Positions 40,773 to 49,176 of a stretch of 64,000 nt of DNA are shown here, one piece after another. Position 1 is the first letter of the stretch. Each line of letters starts with the position of its first letter. The DNA comes from Parasaccharibacter apium. GTDB taxonomy: Bacteria; Pseudomonadota; Alphaproteobacteria; Acetobacterales; Acetobacteraceae. Position numbers and translations under genes: made by a program. The notes below the pieces were generated by a model. That model saw nothing but the letters and a program-made list of their open reading frames with translations. It made no database searches and was not told the origin of the DNA. Where the stretch lies: contig NZ_MEJG01000005.1 in NCBI RefSeq assembly GCF_002592045.1, positions 62,001 through 126,000 of the forward strand. Direction: 5' to 3'.

Positions 40773-41705
40773 ATGTTTTCTCATCCCCTTCTTCGTTTTG
40801 TACGTGATGACCGTCAGATCCACTTTATGCGTGGACGTCATGCAGGTCTGATCATCTCTGCGCTACTCTCTATCGCGTCTCTCCTATTGTTCTTTAAGCC
40901 AGGTTTAAATCTCGGCTTGGACTTCCGCGGTGGGGTAATTGTGGAGACACACTCCCCTTCCGCAGAGGACCCCGCCCATATGCGGGCCATCCTCAAAGCT
41001 GGACAGGTTAATGCAGCCTCAGTTCAAACATTTGGCTCGCCACAAGATATTCGTATTGCCATCAATCTCCCCCGCGGCGGAGAGGATGAGCATGTGACCC
41101 AAAAACTCGTCGATCATGTTCGTTCAGTAATCACTCAAGCCATCCCCGGTGTGCAGATTCAACGTGCTGATGCTGTTGGTGGCTCTGTCTCCTCTGAATT
41201 ATTTCGTGATGGTATTCTGGCCCTGCTCTTTAGCTTGGGCATGATTCTCGTCTATATCTGGTTCCGTTTTGAACGTGAGTTCGCCCTTAGCGCAGTCATC
41301 ACCTTGATTTTGGACCTTACCAAAACGATTGGCTTTCTCGTCATCACACGTTTTGAGTTTGACCTTGTGATGGTCGCAGCGCTTTTGACCATCCTCGGCT
41401 ATTCTACGAATGATAAGGTGGTTGTGTATGACCGCATACGGGAAAATCTGCGTAAATACCGCACCATGCCTTTGCGGGATTTGTTAGACCTTTCTATCAA
41501 TGAGACCCTTAATAGAACTTTAGGGACTTCAATGACGGTCTTCCTCGCCGCACTGCCCCTCGCCCTTTTTGGCGGGAGTACGTTAACAGGTTTTGCAACC
41601 GTGATGCTCTTTGGCATCGTCGTTGGAACATCATCCTCCATTTTTATTGCGGCCCCGCTCCTTCTCTTAATGGGACGCAAACGATTAAGACCAGCCGAGC
41701 AATAA
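40773..41705 (+). CDS. secF: Protein translocase subunit SecF
   Basis: The 310-residue protein has the SecF plan: one membrane segment, LNLGLDFRGGVIVE, a short periplasmic domain, and a C-terminal domain with five segments including GYSTNDKVVVYDRIRENLR and NETLNRTLGTSMTVFLA. It is co-transcribed with secD (5-base gap) and ends just before a hairpin terminator. Confidence 0.96.
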   Translation: MFSHPLLRFVRDDRQIHFMRGRHAGLIISALLSIASLLLFFKPGLNLGLDFRGGVIVETHSPSAEDPAHMRAILKAGQVNAASVQTFGSPQDIRIAINLPRGGEDEHVTQKLVDHVRSVITQAIPGVQIQRADAVGGSVSSELFRDGILALLFSLGMILVYIWFRFEREFALSAVITLILDLTKTIGFLVITRFEFDLVMVAALLTILGYSTNDKVVVYDRIRENLRKYRTMPLRDLLDLSINETLNRTLGTSMTVFLAALPLALFGGSTLTGFATVMLFGIVVGTSSSIFIAAPLLLLMGRKRLRPAEQ

Positions 41706-41718
41706 AATTTACCAGCCT

Positions 41719-41746
41719 TAAAAAAAGGGAGCATTTGCTCCCTTTT
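41719..41746. terminator. bidirectional terminator between secF and the 41778 gene
   Basis: AAAAGGGAGC (41723-41732) pairs with GCTCCCTTTT (41737-41746) around a four-base loop. On the minus strand the T-run extends to seven, so it may be stronger for the opposing gene at 41778-42116. Confidence 0.8.
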
Positions 41747-41777
41747 ACGTATTGATCTGTCCTCTTTTCAAGGTGGG

Positions 41778-42116
41778 TCAATGCGGGAAAAGATCTAAAT
41801 AATTCTTCAATACTTGATCTGCTTGAAAATCAGAACGGATCGTCTGAGCGCTCAGGTTATGGAGAATGATCTTCCGCGTTACCTCATCCATATGAATAAG
41901 CACCGGCATATCTTTTTGACGTAGTCTACCTAGCATAAACTCCCCTCGAGCCATCCCATTTATGACAAAATACGTATAGAGATGAGCATTGGGAGAAATA
42001 GGTATACCAAAAGCAGCATCACCTGCCTTGCTGACATCAATGAAAACCAAAGAATAAAGGGCAACGCTTAGCATTGCCCAATATTTCATTATCTTATGAA
42101 CAGACAATCTCTTCAT
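41778..42116 (-). CDS. Uncharacterised secreted protein
   Basis: The 112-residue protein begins with basic residues and a hydrophobic stretch (about 13-28) ending in VSKAG, a good signal peptide. The remainder (HLYTYFVINGMARGEFMLGRL and a closing FQADQVLKNYLDL) has no motif I recognise. Its ATG overlaps the mscL stop by 4 bases (ATGA), so it is translationally coupled to mscL and probably acts at the envelope. Confidence 0.65.
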   Translation of the reverse strand: MKRLSVHKIMKYWAMLSVALYSLVFIDVSKAGDAAFGIPISPNAHLYTYFVINGMARGEFMLGRLRQKDMPVLIHMDEVTRKIILHNLSAQTIRSDFQADQVLKNYLDLFPH

Positions 42117-42565
42117 TGTTCGGAAGTACGTCCAGCAAGAATGTCGCGAATTTCTGTCAAAAGAATTTCTTCTTTTGTAGGCGCTGGAGGTGGAGTTGGC
42201 TTTTCTTCTTCTTTGCGATGTAATTTGCTAATTAAACGCATAACCCAAAAGACAAAAAAGGCAATGATTAAAAATTGGATTACCGCATTAAGGAACAAAC
42301 CAACATTAATTGTCACAGATCCAGCTTTTTGCGCCTCTGCCAACGTATCCTTTACAGGCCCTTTTAACGTAATAAATACGTTGGAGAAATCTACACCGCC
42401 AGTCAGGCAGCCTAAGACTGGTGTCAGAATGTCCTTAACCGCACTATTTACAATGGCCGTAAAAGCAGCACCGACAACCACACCGATAGCGAGGTCCATC
42501 ACGTTGCCGCGCATAATGAACTTCTGGAAGTCGGCAACCCAACCAGGAGATTTAATACGACTCAT
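42113..42565 (-). CDS. mscL: Large-conductance mechanosensitive channel MscL
   Basis: MscL opens under membrane tension to release solutes during osmotic downshock. The 150 residues include the N-terminal helix and pore-lining first membrane segment (NVMDLAIGVVVGAAFTAIVN), a periplasmic loop, the second segment (FLIIAFFVFWVM) and a charged cytoplasmic helix with EILLTEIRDIL. Length and motifs are normal. It is followed by the coupled small secreted gene. Confidence 0.96.
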   Translation of the reverse strand: MSRIKSPGWVADFQKFIMRGNVMDLAIGVVVGAAFTAIVNSAVKDILTPVLGCLTGGVDFSNVFITLKGPVKDTLAEAQKAGSVTINVGLFLNAVIQFLIIAFFVFWVMRLISKLHRKEEEKPTPPPAPTKEEILLTEIRDILAGRTSEQ

Positions 42566-42750
42566 AAACTCGACCTAACTCTTAAAGTGAAACGCCCTAA
42601 CAAGCCCATGCCTATAGAGGCGTAAGACAATGGAGAGACATATTGTATATGTTCGCCAAAACCACAAGCGGCCCTCCTCATAAGAACCCCATAAAAAGAG
42701 AGGAAACGCGCTTTATTTTATAGAAAAAATCCTGTAAGAGAGCTGCGTCT

Positions 42751-42781
42751 GCTCCGGTCGGCATCGGAGTTTCTTTTTTTA
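42751..42781 (+). promoter_or_regulatory. terminator-like hairpin in the rpmE leader
   Basis: CTCCG (42752-42756) pairs with CGGAG (42765-42769), then TTTC and a run of seven T. The structure lies 17 bases before the rpmE ATG and just before its AGGAAA site (42788-42793), with no plus-strand gene immediately upstream that needs it. It may act as an attenuator or an RNA element for autoregulation. This is inference. Confidence 0.55.
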
Positions 42782-42798
42782 TAGATTCAGGAAATACT

Positions 42799-43026
42799 AT
42801 GAAATCCGGCATCCACCCCGACTATCATGAAATCACAGTCGTGATGGCTGATGGCAGCGAATATAAAACCCGCTCCTGCTATGGCGAGCCTGGTGCTACG
42901 CTACGCCTTGATATCGACCCCAAAACCCATCCAGCGTGGACAGGTGTTCAGCGTATCTTGGATACAGGGGGACAGGTTGCAAAGTTCAACAAACGTTTCT
43001 CCGGTATTGGTAATATTAAGAAGTAA
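42799..43026 (+). CDS. rpmE: 50S ribosomal protein L31, zinc-independent type
   Basis: The 75-residue protein starts [20 protein letters not shown] and ends with the FNKRFSG motif of L31. The cysteine pairs found in zinc-binding L31 are absent; only one cysteine (RSCYGEPG) remains. This zinc-free form is normal in many alphaproteobacteria. An AGGAAA site precedes the ATG. It is monocistronic, with a strong terminator downstream. Confidence 0.96.
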   Translation: MKSGIHPDYHEITVVMADGSEYKTRSCYGEPGATLRLDIDPKTHPAWTGVQRILDTGGQVAKFNKRFSGIGNIKK

Positions 43027-43057
43027 TATCTTCTTTTTACACAGACCTCTGTTATGG

Positions 43058-43092
43058 AACCCTCTCTTTCTTCTGAAAGTAGAGGGTTTTTT
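43058..43092 (+). terminator. rho-independent terminator of rpmE
   Basis: AACCCTCT (43058-43065) with CTTTC pairs with GAAAG and AGAGGGTT, leaving a TTCT loop, followed by a T-run to about 43092. It sits 32 bases after the stop. Confidence 0.9.
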
Positions 43093-43135
43093 ATAAGCTG
43101 GAGGATTTATCTAACTATATCATATTATTCTACGC

Positions 43136-43226
43136 TTGACGTTACCTCCATCCTCAAGCATTGTAGCGGGACTGTCGTGCATTATGCAGGCACCGCCTCT
43201 TTCTAGGTGGCGGGTGATTCTTTTTC
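43136..43226 (+). ncRNA. candidate small RNA or leader between rpmE and trcR
   Basis: A TTGACG box at 43136-43141 lies 17 bases from a weak -10-like CATTGT. A transcript from about 43170 would include a hairpin CACCGCC (43191-43197) with GGCGGGTG (43209-43216, one bulge), followed by ATTCTTTTT (43217-43225), a terminator-like end. No ORF is present. It could instead be part of a longer trcR leader. I see no match to SRP RNA. Confidence 0.35.
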
Positions 43227-43288
43227 AGAGTGGCCCGGGCTTGCCAAATGCCGGACCATATACCGCTCTATAAAAGGACCGCCTTGAC

Positions 43289-43897
43289 ATGACTCTACCG
43301 TTAATGCCCAAAGCGACCGCCGTTTGGCTTATTGAAAAAACTGCCCTCACATTTGACCAAATTGCCGTTTTTTGCGGCATGCATCCCTTAGAAATTCAAG
43401 CTATTGCGGATGGTGAAGTTGGCGGGGGCATTAATGGTTATGACCCCATCAAAAATAATCAACTCACCGAGGCAGAAATTAAACGCTGTGAGGCCAATCC
43501 TACCGCTCGCCTCACGCTAAAAGCGGCTCCCAATCCTGTTGCACGACGCGCTAAGGGCGCACGTTATACCCCAGTCGCAAAACGGCATGATCGGCCAGAT
43601 GCTATCGCCTTTATTCTGCGCCAATTCCCCCAACTTAATGATACGCAAATCGTCCGTTTATTAGGGACAACAAAAGATACTATTGCCAAAATCCGTAATC
43701 GTGAGCACTGGAACAGCCCAAATATTAAACCGCGCGATCCTGTTATCCTAGGCTTATGCACACAAACAGACCTTAACGCCGCTGTCCAAGCAGCAAATGA
43801 CCGTCTTGTACGTGAAGGAACACCTTTGCAGGATATGCATGAGAATGATCCAAACCGTCTTTTTTCCTCTCATGATGAAACAACCGACGGTTTTTAA
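43289..43897 (+). CDS. trcR: TrcR-family cell cycle transcriptional regulator (DUF1013)
   Basis: The 202-residue cytoplasmic protein has the DUF1013 sequence: MPKATAVWLIEKTALTFDQI, then FCGMHPLEIQAIADGEVG and INGYDPI. The C-terminal half has a helix-turn-helix-like part (LRQFPQLNDTQIVRLLGTTK). Alphaproteobacterial homologues are named TrcR and linked to cell cycle transcription. AGGA lies 9 bases before the ATG. It is followed by purE after 3 bases, so the three genes may be co-transcribed. Confidence 0.85.
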   Translation: MTLPLMPKATAVWLIEKTALTFDQIAVFCGMHPLEIQAIADGEVGGGINGYDPIKNNQLTEAEIKRCEANPTARLTLKAAPNPVARRAKGARYTPVAKRHDRPDAIAFILRQFPQLNDTQIVRLLGTTKDTIAKIRNREHWNSPNIKPRDPVILGLCTQTDLNAAVQAANDRLVREGTPLQDMHENDPNRLFSSHDETTDGF

Positions 43898-43900
43898 AAG

Positions 43901-44392
43901 ATGAAGCACAACTCAGCCCCCTTAGTGGGTGTGATTATGGGTAGCCAATCTGATTGGGAGACAATGCGCCATGGGTGCGAGCTGCTAGAGAAGCTCGCCA
44001 TCCCTTACGAGGCACGTATCGTCTCCGCCCATCGAACCCCGGACCGCCTCGCTTCATACGCGAAATCGGCCCATGATAGGGGGCTGAAGGTGATTATCGC
44101 CGGAGCAGGTGGTGCGGCTCATCTCCCGGGTATGTGTGCCGCTTGGACAAGCCTACCTGTCTTTGGTGTACCGGTCGAAAGTCGAAGTTTAAAAGGGCAA
44201 GATAGCTTGCTCTCCATCGTCCAGATGCCTGCCGGTGTCCCTGTTGGAACTTTAGCGATTGGTCGTGCAGGGGCTGTTAATGCGGCTTTGCTAGCGGCGT
44301 CTGTTCTGGCCCTCTCTGATGCAGAGTTGGCCAAACGCCTTATTGCTTATAGAGAGGCTCAAACAGCTTCAGTCGCGGAGGTCCCCGTTTAA
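43901..44392 (+). CDS. purE: N5-carboxyaminoimidazole ribonucleotide mutase
   Basis: PurE moves the carboxylate of N5-CAIR to carbon 4 in purine synthesis. The 163-residue chain shows [36 protein letters not shown] and [18 protein letters not shown], all class I PurE motifs, with the active-site His in SAHRTP. The stop overlaps the purK ATG (TAATG). The start comes 3 bases after trcR. Confidence 0.97.
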   Translation: MKHNSAPLVGVIMGSQSDWETMRHGCELLEKLAIPYEARIVSAHRTPDRLASYAKSAHDRGLKVIIAGAGGAAHLPGMCAAWTSLPVFGVPVESRSLKGQDSLLSIVQMPAGVPVGTLAIGRAGAVNAALLAASVLALSDAELAKRLIAYREAQTASVAEVPV

Positions 44393-45528
44393 TGGCACAG
44401 CAGCCCTTACAACCCGGCGCGTGGATTGGCATCGTAGGGGGCGGGCAGCTCGGCCGCATGTCCGCTATGGCTGCGGCGCGGCTTGGCTATAAGGTCCATA
44501 TCCTCTCCAACACAGCCCCCAGCCCAGCGGCGGAAACATCTGCCAAAGTAACGATCGGCTCTTATGATGACCCTTCATGCTTAGAGAACTTCGCCCAGAG
44601 CTGTGATGTCATTAGTTTTGAGTTTGAGAATATCAGTGCCAGCGGCTTAAAACATTTAGCACGTTTTTGCCCTGTTCATCCTTCAGGGCATATTTTGGAG
44701 ACCAGTCAGGACCGCATTGCTGAAAAAACAATGTTGGGTTCTTATGGTTTACCTGTCGCCCCGTGGCGTGAAATCAAAGGGGCTGAAAACCTCGCAGCAC
44801 TAGCCTCCTTCGGCTTCCCATGTATTTTAAAGACAACCCGCTTCGGATATGACGGCAAAGGGCAATTCCGCCTTCCAGATGAGGAGGCGTTTCAGGCTCT
44901 ATTACGCCAAGCTGATACCCTCCCTTACCCCCTCGTTGCCGAGCAGCATATTGATTTCGCACGGGAGATAAGCGTCATGGTCGTACGCGGTCATGATGGG
45001 ACTGTCCGGTGTTTTGATGTAGCTGAAAATCACCATCGCGATGGGATTTTACGCGTCTCCATTGTCCCTGCCCCTATCATGCCTGCCTTAGCTGAGGCGG
45101 CGCAAAAACTCGCTGCACAGCTTGCTGAAAAACTAAGTTTAATCGGCATTATGGGGGTAGAACTTTTTGAGGATAAAAATGGCAAGCTCCTTGTTAATGA
45201 GATTGCCCCTCGCCCTCATAATTCTGGCCATTGGACGATGAATGCCTGTCTGGTGGATCAATTTGAGATGCATATACGCGCGGTTGCAGGGTTACCGCTC
45301 CCTCCGCCTCGGCGTCATTCTGATGTGTATATGCATAATCTCATTGGCCCTGAAGATATGGCCCTCCTGCCGGAGATTATAGCGGAGGAAAATGCCTCTC
45401 TCCATCTTTATGGTAAAGAAGATGCCCGCCCGGGCCGCAAGATGGGCCATGTAAACCGCATCTTCCCACGCGGTGGATTACCTGGTGCTATGGTTTTACA
45501 AAATTATAAACCGTGCCTGAGACAATAA
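44392..45528 (+). CDS. purK: N5-carboxyaminoimidazole ribonucleotide synthase
   Basis: PurK makes N5-CAIR from AIR, bicarbonate and ATP, supplying PurE. The 378-residue ATP-grasp enzyme starts with WIGIVGGGQLGRM, has the ATP-grasp core (FPCILKTTRFGYDGKGQ) and the metal site GIMGVELFEDK with NEIAPRPHNSGH near residues 240-285. Its first base overlaps the purE stop. The convergent RadC genes begin 27 bases past its stop. Confidence 0.96.
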   Translation: MAQQPLQPGAWIGIVGGGQLGRMSAMAAARLGYKVHILSNTAPSPAAETSAKVTIGSYDDPSCLENFAQSCDVISFEFENISASGLKHLARFCPVHPSGHILETSQDRIAEKTMLGSYGLPVAPWREIKGAENLAALASFGFPCILKTTRFGYDGKGQFRLPDEEAFQALLRQADTLPYPLVAEQHIDFAREISVMVVRGHDGTVRCFDVAENHHRDGILRVSIVPAPIMPALAEAAQKLAAQLAEKLSLIGIMGVELFEDKNGKLLVNEIAPRPHNSGHWTMNACLVDQFEMHIRAVAGLPLPPPRRHSDVYMHNLIGPEDMALLPEIIAEENASLHLYGKEDARPGRKMGHVNRIFPRGGLPGAMVLQNYKPCLRQ

Positions 45529-45555
45529 GATTCACAATGTCTATTATCTGGTAGA

Positions 45556-46221
45556 TCATCCCTCGGACAATAAACCAAGTTGGCGAAAACTCGTTAGATT
45601 TTTGCGCGTTACAATAAGATGATCTACCAATTTAACATCTATCACATCTAAAGCTTGTTCAATATTTTGAGTCATCACGACATCCCCTTGAGAAGGCGTA
45701 ATTTGTCCCGAAGGATGATTATGCACCATAATGATGCTGTATGCTTTTAGCTCGATACATCGTTTTGCAACTTCACGCGGATAGACAGGAGCATGGTTGA
45801 TTGTCCCTCTGCTTTGGATTTCATCTAAAATAAGACGATGATCTTTATCAAGAAATAAAAGCCGAAATTGCTCTATACGCTCTCGTGCCATATGCACCAT
45901 AAGATAATCATAAAGTAATTCAGAATGTTTCAAGAGGTCCCCTTTTGGTAAAAGAGCGCGACTATATCGATGTGCTAACTCTTTTAACACCGCACATAAA
46001 ACCGGAAGTGCGATTGTTTCTCTTGGTATTTTCTGCCAATCACTGGAGGATGTACATAATAACTCGGCTAATGAGGTGTAATGCTCCTCCAAGTAACATG
46101 CTAACTCTTTTTGAGACTCAGATGCAGCAAAAACGAACGAAGCAAGATCTTTAAAAAGATCCTCACGCGCTGGCTGGCTTAAACATGTTTGTGAAAATTT
46201 TAGAACATTTTGCTGGGACAC
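45556..46221 (-). CDS. RadC-family JAB domain protein, intact motif
   Basis: The 221-residue protein has a RadC-type (JAB/MPN) domain in its C-terminal half: LLFLDKDHRLILDE, then the metalloprotease-like motif MVHNHPSGQITPSQGD, with both histidines, Ser and Asp in place. The N-terminal half is poorly like the usual UPF0758 helical domain. RadC function is unsettled; the domain is often found with mobile or competence genes. It is 3 bases after the second RadC-like gene on the same strand. Confidence 0.85.
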   Translation of the reverse strand: MSQQNVLKFSQTCLSQPAREDLFKDLASFVFAASESQKELACYLEEHYTSLAELLCTSSSDWQKIPRETIALPVLCAVLKELAHRYSRALLPKGDLLKHSELLYDYLMVHMARERIEQFRLLFLDKDHRLILDEIQSRGTINHAPVYPREVAKRCIELKAYSIIMVHNHPSGQITPSQGDVVMTQNIEQALDVIDVKLVDHLIVTRKNLTSFRQLGLLSEG

Positions 46222-46224
46222 GTT

Positions 46225-46890
46225 CTATAATAATCCAGCCTCACTCATGCTTACACTCCATTCCGGTGCGATTAAAATACCTTCGTGCAACGTAATAGAC
46301 AAAGCCCGTAATGCCTGTTTCAACCCTCGCACATCTGCGGCCAATGCAGTAGCAGGGGCTTGAGGATGATAATAAACAACAATGAGGGCTGTAGCATGAC
46401 ACTCCAGAAGAGCACAAGCTATTGTACGATATGAAGTACGCAAGCTAGCCTTTGTATCAAGAGTTTTTTCCTGAATAAGACTATTCTTACTATCTAAACA
46501 AATAAGGCCAATAGTCGGCTTGGAAATGCCTTGTAATGTCCCTTGTAGATACCGCATTAACGCATCACTACTGCCCAATTGCAAAGGGAGGTCTCCATCA
46601 TGCTCCACTAATGACCGAGCGGCTAATACGGGTAATTGCAAAAGTTTTATGAGCCTATCATTCAGCCCAGCGTCTTTTAAAGTTGTTGGTGATGCTTGTA
46701 ATAATGTTCCCAAATTTCCAAACTGTGCAAGAAGTGCCTTAGCCTGTGGTTTAGTATCGCGCCGCGGAATGGCATAGAACAACAAAACCTCCAGCAACTC
46801 ATAATCTGCCAAAGTTTCTGCTCCATGTGCAAGAATGCGCTCTCGCATGCGGGCCCTATGCCCTAATTTGGATGATGCTACTTTGCTCAC
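46225..46890 (-). CDS. RadC-like protein with degenerate JAB motif
   Basis: This 221-residue protein has the classic RadC N-terminal domain (GHRARMRERILAHGAE, ADYELLEVLLFYAIPRRDTK) and a RadC C-terminal domain outline (IGLICLDSKNSLI). The JAB site HNHPSG...D is replaced by YYHPQAPATALAADV. The first histidine is Tyr, and the SG/PS core is lost, so hydrolase activity is unlikely. It looks complementary to the downstream copy, which has the catalytic motif but a less typical N-terminus. The pair may form a split RadC. Confidence 0.82.
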   Translation of the reverse strand: MSKVASSKLGHRARMRERILAHGAETLADYELLEVLLFYAIPRRDTKPQAKALLAQFGNLGTLLQASPTTLKDAGLNDRLIKLLQLPVLAARSLVEHDGDLPLQLGSSDALMRYLQGTLQGISKPTIGLICLDSKNSLIQEKTLDTKASLRTSYRTIACALLECHATALIVVYYHPQAPATALAADVRGLKQALRALSITLHEGILIAPEWSVSMSEAGLL

Positions 46891-46920
46891 AATCTGCGGT
46901 TATGTCCTAGCTATTAGAGG

Positions 46921-49176
46921 ATGATCGCATTATATCAGATAATTGTGGTTGATGATCTTTTTTCCCCCCGTCTTTCGCCCTCCGAGCCTGATTATCTCGT
47001 TGGGCTAAACGCAGAGCAACGCCTTGCTGTAGAGACAACAGAAGGCCCCTTGCTGATTCTCGCCGGTGCGGGAACGGGCAAAACCCGTGTGTTAACAACG
47101 CGCTTTGCTCATATTCTGCTCCAACAGCGCGCTTGGCCGGAGCAGATTCTGGCCGTGACCTTTACCAATAAAGCCGCGAAAGAAATGCGCGAGCGTATTA
47201 GCGTGATTTTGGATAAACCGGTCGAAGGGCTTTGGTTAGGGACGTTCCACTCCCTTTGTGCGCGTATGCTCCGCCAGCACGCCCCCCGTGTTGGGCTAGA
47301 GCGCAGCTTTACCATTCTTGATGCGGATGACCAACTACGCTTGCTCAAGCAAGTGATGGAACCTTGGAAGCTGGACCTCAAACGCTGGCCCCCTGCCCAG
47401 CTGATGCACCAAATCCAGTTATGGAAGGATAAAGCCCTCCTCCCTGAGGAAATTACCGCCGCGCATGATACGGACCTCGCTAATGGGCAAGCGCGTGCGA
47501 TTTATGCAGCGTATCAAGCCCGACTAAAAGAGCTTAATGCCTGCGATTTTGGCGATTTAATGCTCCATATGGTGACCATCTTCCGTCAGCATCCCGATGT
47601 GCTTGCTCAATATCATCATCGTTTCCGCTATATTTTGGTGGATGAGTATCAAGATACAAACGCCATCCAATATCTATGGCTACGTTTATTAGCCAAACAT
47701 CCTGACGGCGATCCTGCAAACATCGCTTGCGTGGGGGATGATGACCAATCCATCTATTCTTGGCGCGGGGCAGAAATTGCTAATATTCTGCGGTTTGAGA
47801 ACGATTTTCCCGGTGCGCGTATCATTCGGCTAGAGCAAAATTACCGCTCTACACCGCGCATCCTTAGTGCTGCCTCTCATATCATTGCCCATAATGAGGA
47901 CCGGTTGGGCAAAACCCTCCGCCCCGGTTTAGAGAGTGATGAGGGAGAGTTAGTAGAGGTCATCAGCACGCCTGATTCCGATGATGAAGCGCGTATTGTG
48001 GGGATGCGTATTCAGACCCTCCATCAAGAGGGGCAGGCTTATGGAGATATGGCTATTTTGATGCGCGCTGGCTTCCAGACGCGTCCTTTTGAGGAAGCCC
48101 TCATGCGCATGGGGATTCCGTATCAAATCATCGGGGGCCTTCGCTTTTATGAGCGGGCTGAAATCCGCGATGCGATTGCCTATATGCGGGCCGTTCTTTA
48201 CCCGTTAGACGACCTCGCTTTTGAGCGCATCGTTAATCTTCCCAAACGTGGCTTTGGTAATGTGGCACTCTCCCGCCTGCGCCTTACTGCGCACGAAGCG
48301 GGACGCTCTCTCCAACAGACCCTCCAACAACAAATTGAGCATAAGCTCATCAAAGGGAAATCTGCCGCTACATTAGCCGAGCTACTCGCGGCTTTGGAGA
48401 AAGCACGGAAGATTGTTGCCAAAGAGGGGCATGTAGTCGCAACCGAGACTATCTTAGAAGAGAGCGGCTACCTCACGATGTGGCGTGATGACCCCAAAAC
48501 AGTAGAAGCCGCTGGACGCTTGGATAATATAGGTGAGCTTCTCCGCGCCATTGGGGAGTTCCCCACGATGGAGGCCTTCTTAGAGCATATTGCTCTCGTT
48601 ATGGAGAGCGATACCCTCCAAGAAGAACACGACAAAGTAAGCCTTATGACACTCCATGCCGCTAAGGGATTGGAGTTCCCTACCGTGTTCCTTCCCGGTT
48701 GGGAGGAAGGGATTTTCCCCTCTCAACGCTCATTGGATGAAGGGGGCAATCGCGCTTTGGAGGAAGAACGCCGCCTTGCTTATGTTGGGCTTACCCGTGC
48801 GCGGGAGCGGGCAATTATCCTCCATGCTGCAAGCCGGCGTATTTATGCAAATTGGCAAGATTCCATCCCCAGCCGGTTTATTGAAGAATTGCCCGATGAG
48901 CATATTAAACGGCATAGCCCTGCGCGCCATAATCCGCGTCCCGGTTCCTTTTTTGCACGCCAAGCTCAGGCCAACATGAGCAGGTCTCCCTCCTCTAGTC
49001 GTTATAGACCAGAGGCCCTCTCCAACCGTCCTACCATTCCCCTTGGGGCGACTGTGCAGCATAGCCGCTATGGTGAAGGCGTGGTCATTGGTGTTGAAGG
49101 GGAGCGACTCTCCGTTAATTTTGAAGATGTCGGCCTAAAACGCATCATGGCCGGTTTTGTAAAGGTCGTATCATGA
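46921..49176 (+). CDS. uvrD: UvrD/PcrA-type DNA helicase
   Basis: The 751-residue superfamily 1A helicase acts in excision and mismatch repair. Motifs: Q-motif GLNAEQRLAVE, Walker A AGAGTGKTRV near residue 48, VTFTNKAAKEMRERI, Walker B LVDEYQDTN, QSIYSWRGAEI, LMTLHAAKGLEFP and LAYVGLTRARER. The C-terminal 100 residues are less conserved but end in a UvrD-like RNA polymerase-binding fold (GATVQHSRYGEGVV). Its stop overlaps the prmA ATG (ATGA). The start codon could be slightly later than 46921. Confidence 0.94.
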   Translation: MIALYQIIVVDDLFSPRLSPSEPDYLVGLNAEQRLAVETTEGPLLILAGAGTGKTRVLTTRFAHILLQQRAWPEQILAVTFTNKAAKEMRERISVILDKPVEGLWLGTFHSLCARMLRQHAPRVGLERSFTILDADDQLRLLKQVMEPWKLDLKRWPPAQLMHQIQLWKDKALLPEEITAAHDTDLANGQARAIYAAYQARLKELNACDFGDLMLHMVTIFRQHPDVLAQYHHRFRYILVDEYQDTNAIQYLWLRLLAKHPDGDPANIACVGDDDQSIYSWRGAEIANILRFENDFPGARIIRLEQNYRSTPRILSAASHIIAHNEDRLGKTLRPGLESDEGELVEVISTPDSDDEARIVGMRIQTLHQEGQAYGDMAILMRAGFQTRPFEEALMRMGIPYQIIGGLRFYERAEIRDAIAYMRAVLYPLDDLAFERIVNLPKRGFGNVALSRLRLTAHEAGRSLQQTLQQQIEHKLIKGKSAATLAELLAALEKARKIVAKEGHVVATETILEESGYLTMWRDDPKTVEAAGRLDNIGELLRAIGEFPTMEAFLEHIALVMESDTLQEEHDKVSLMTLHAAKGLEFPTVFLPGWEEGIFPSQRSLDEGGNRALEEERRLAYVGLTRARERAIILHAASRRIYANWQDSIPSRFIEELPDEHIKRHSPARHNPRPGSFFARQAQANMSRSPSSSRYRPEALSNRPTIPLGATVQHSRYGEGVVIGVEGERLSVNFEDVGLKRIMAGFVKVVS

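Noticed and set aside
43136-43260. SRP RNA or 6S RNA in the rpmE-trcR gap
   Set aside because: The conserved SRP GGAAG/AGCAG core and the 6S open-bubble layout are not present.
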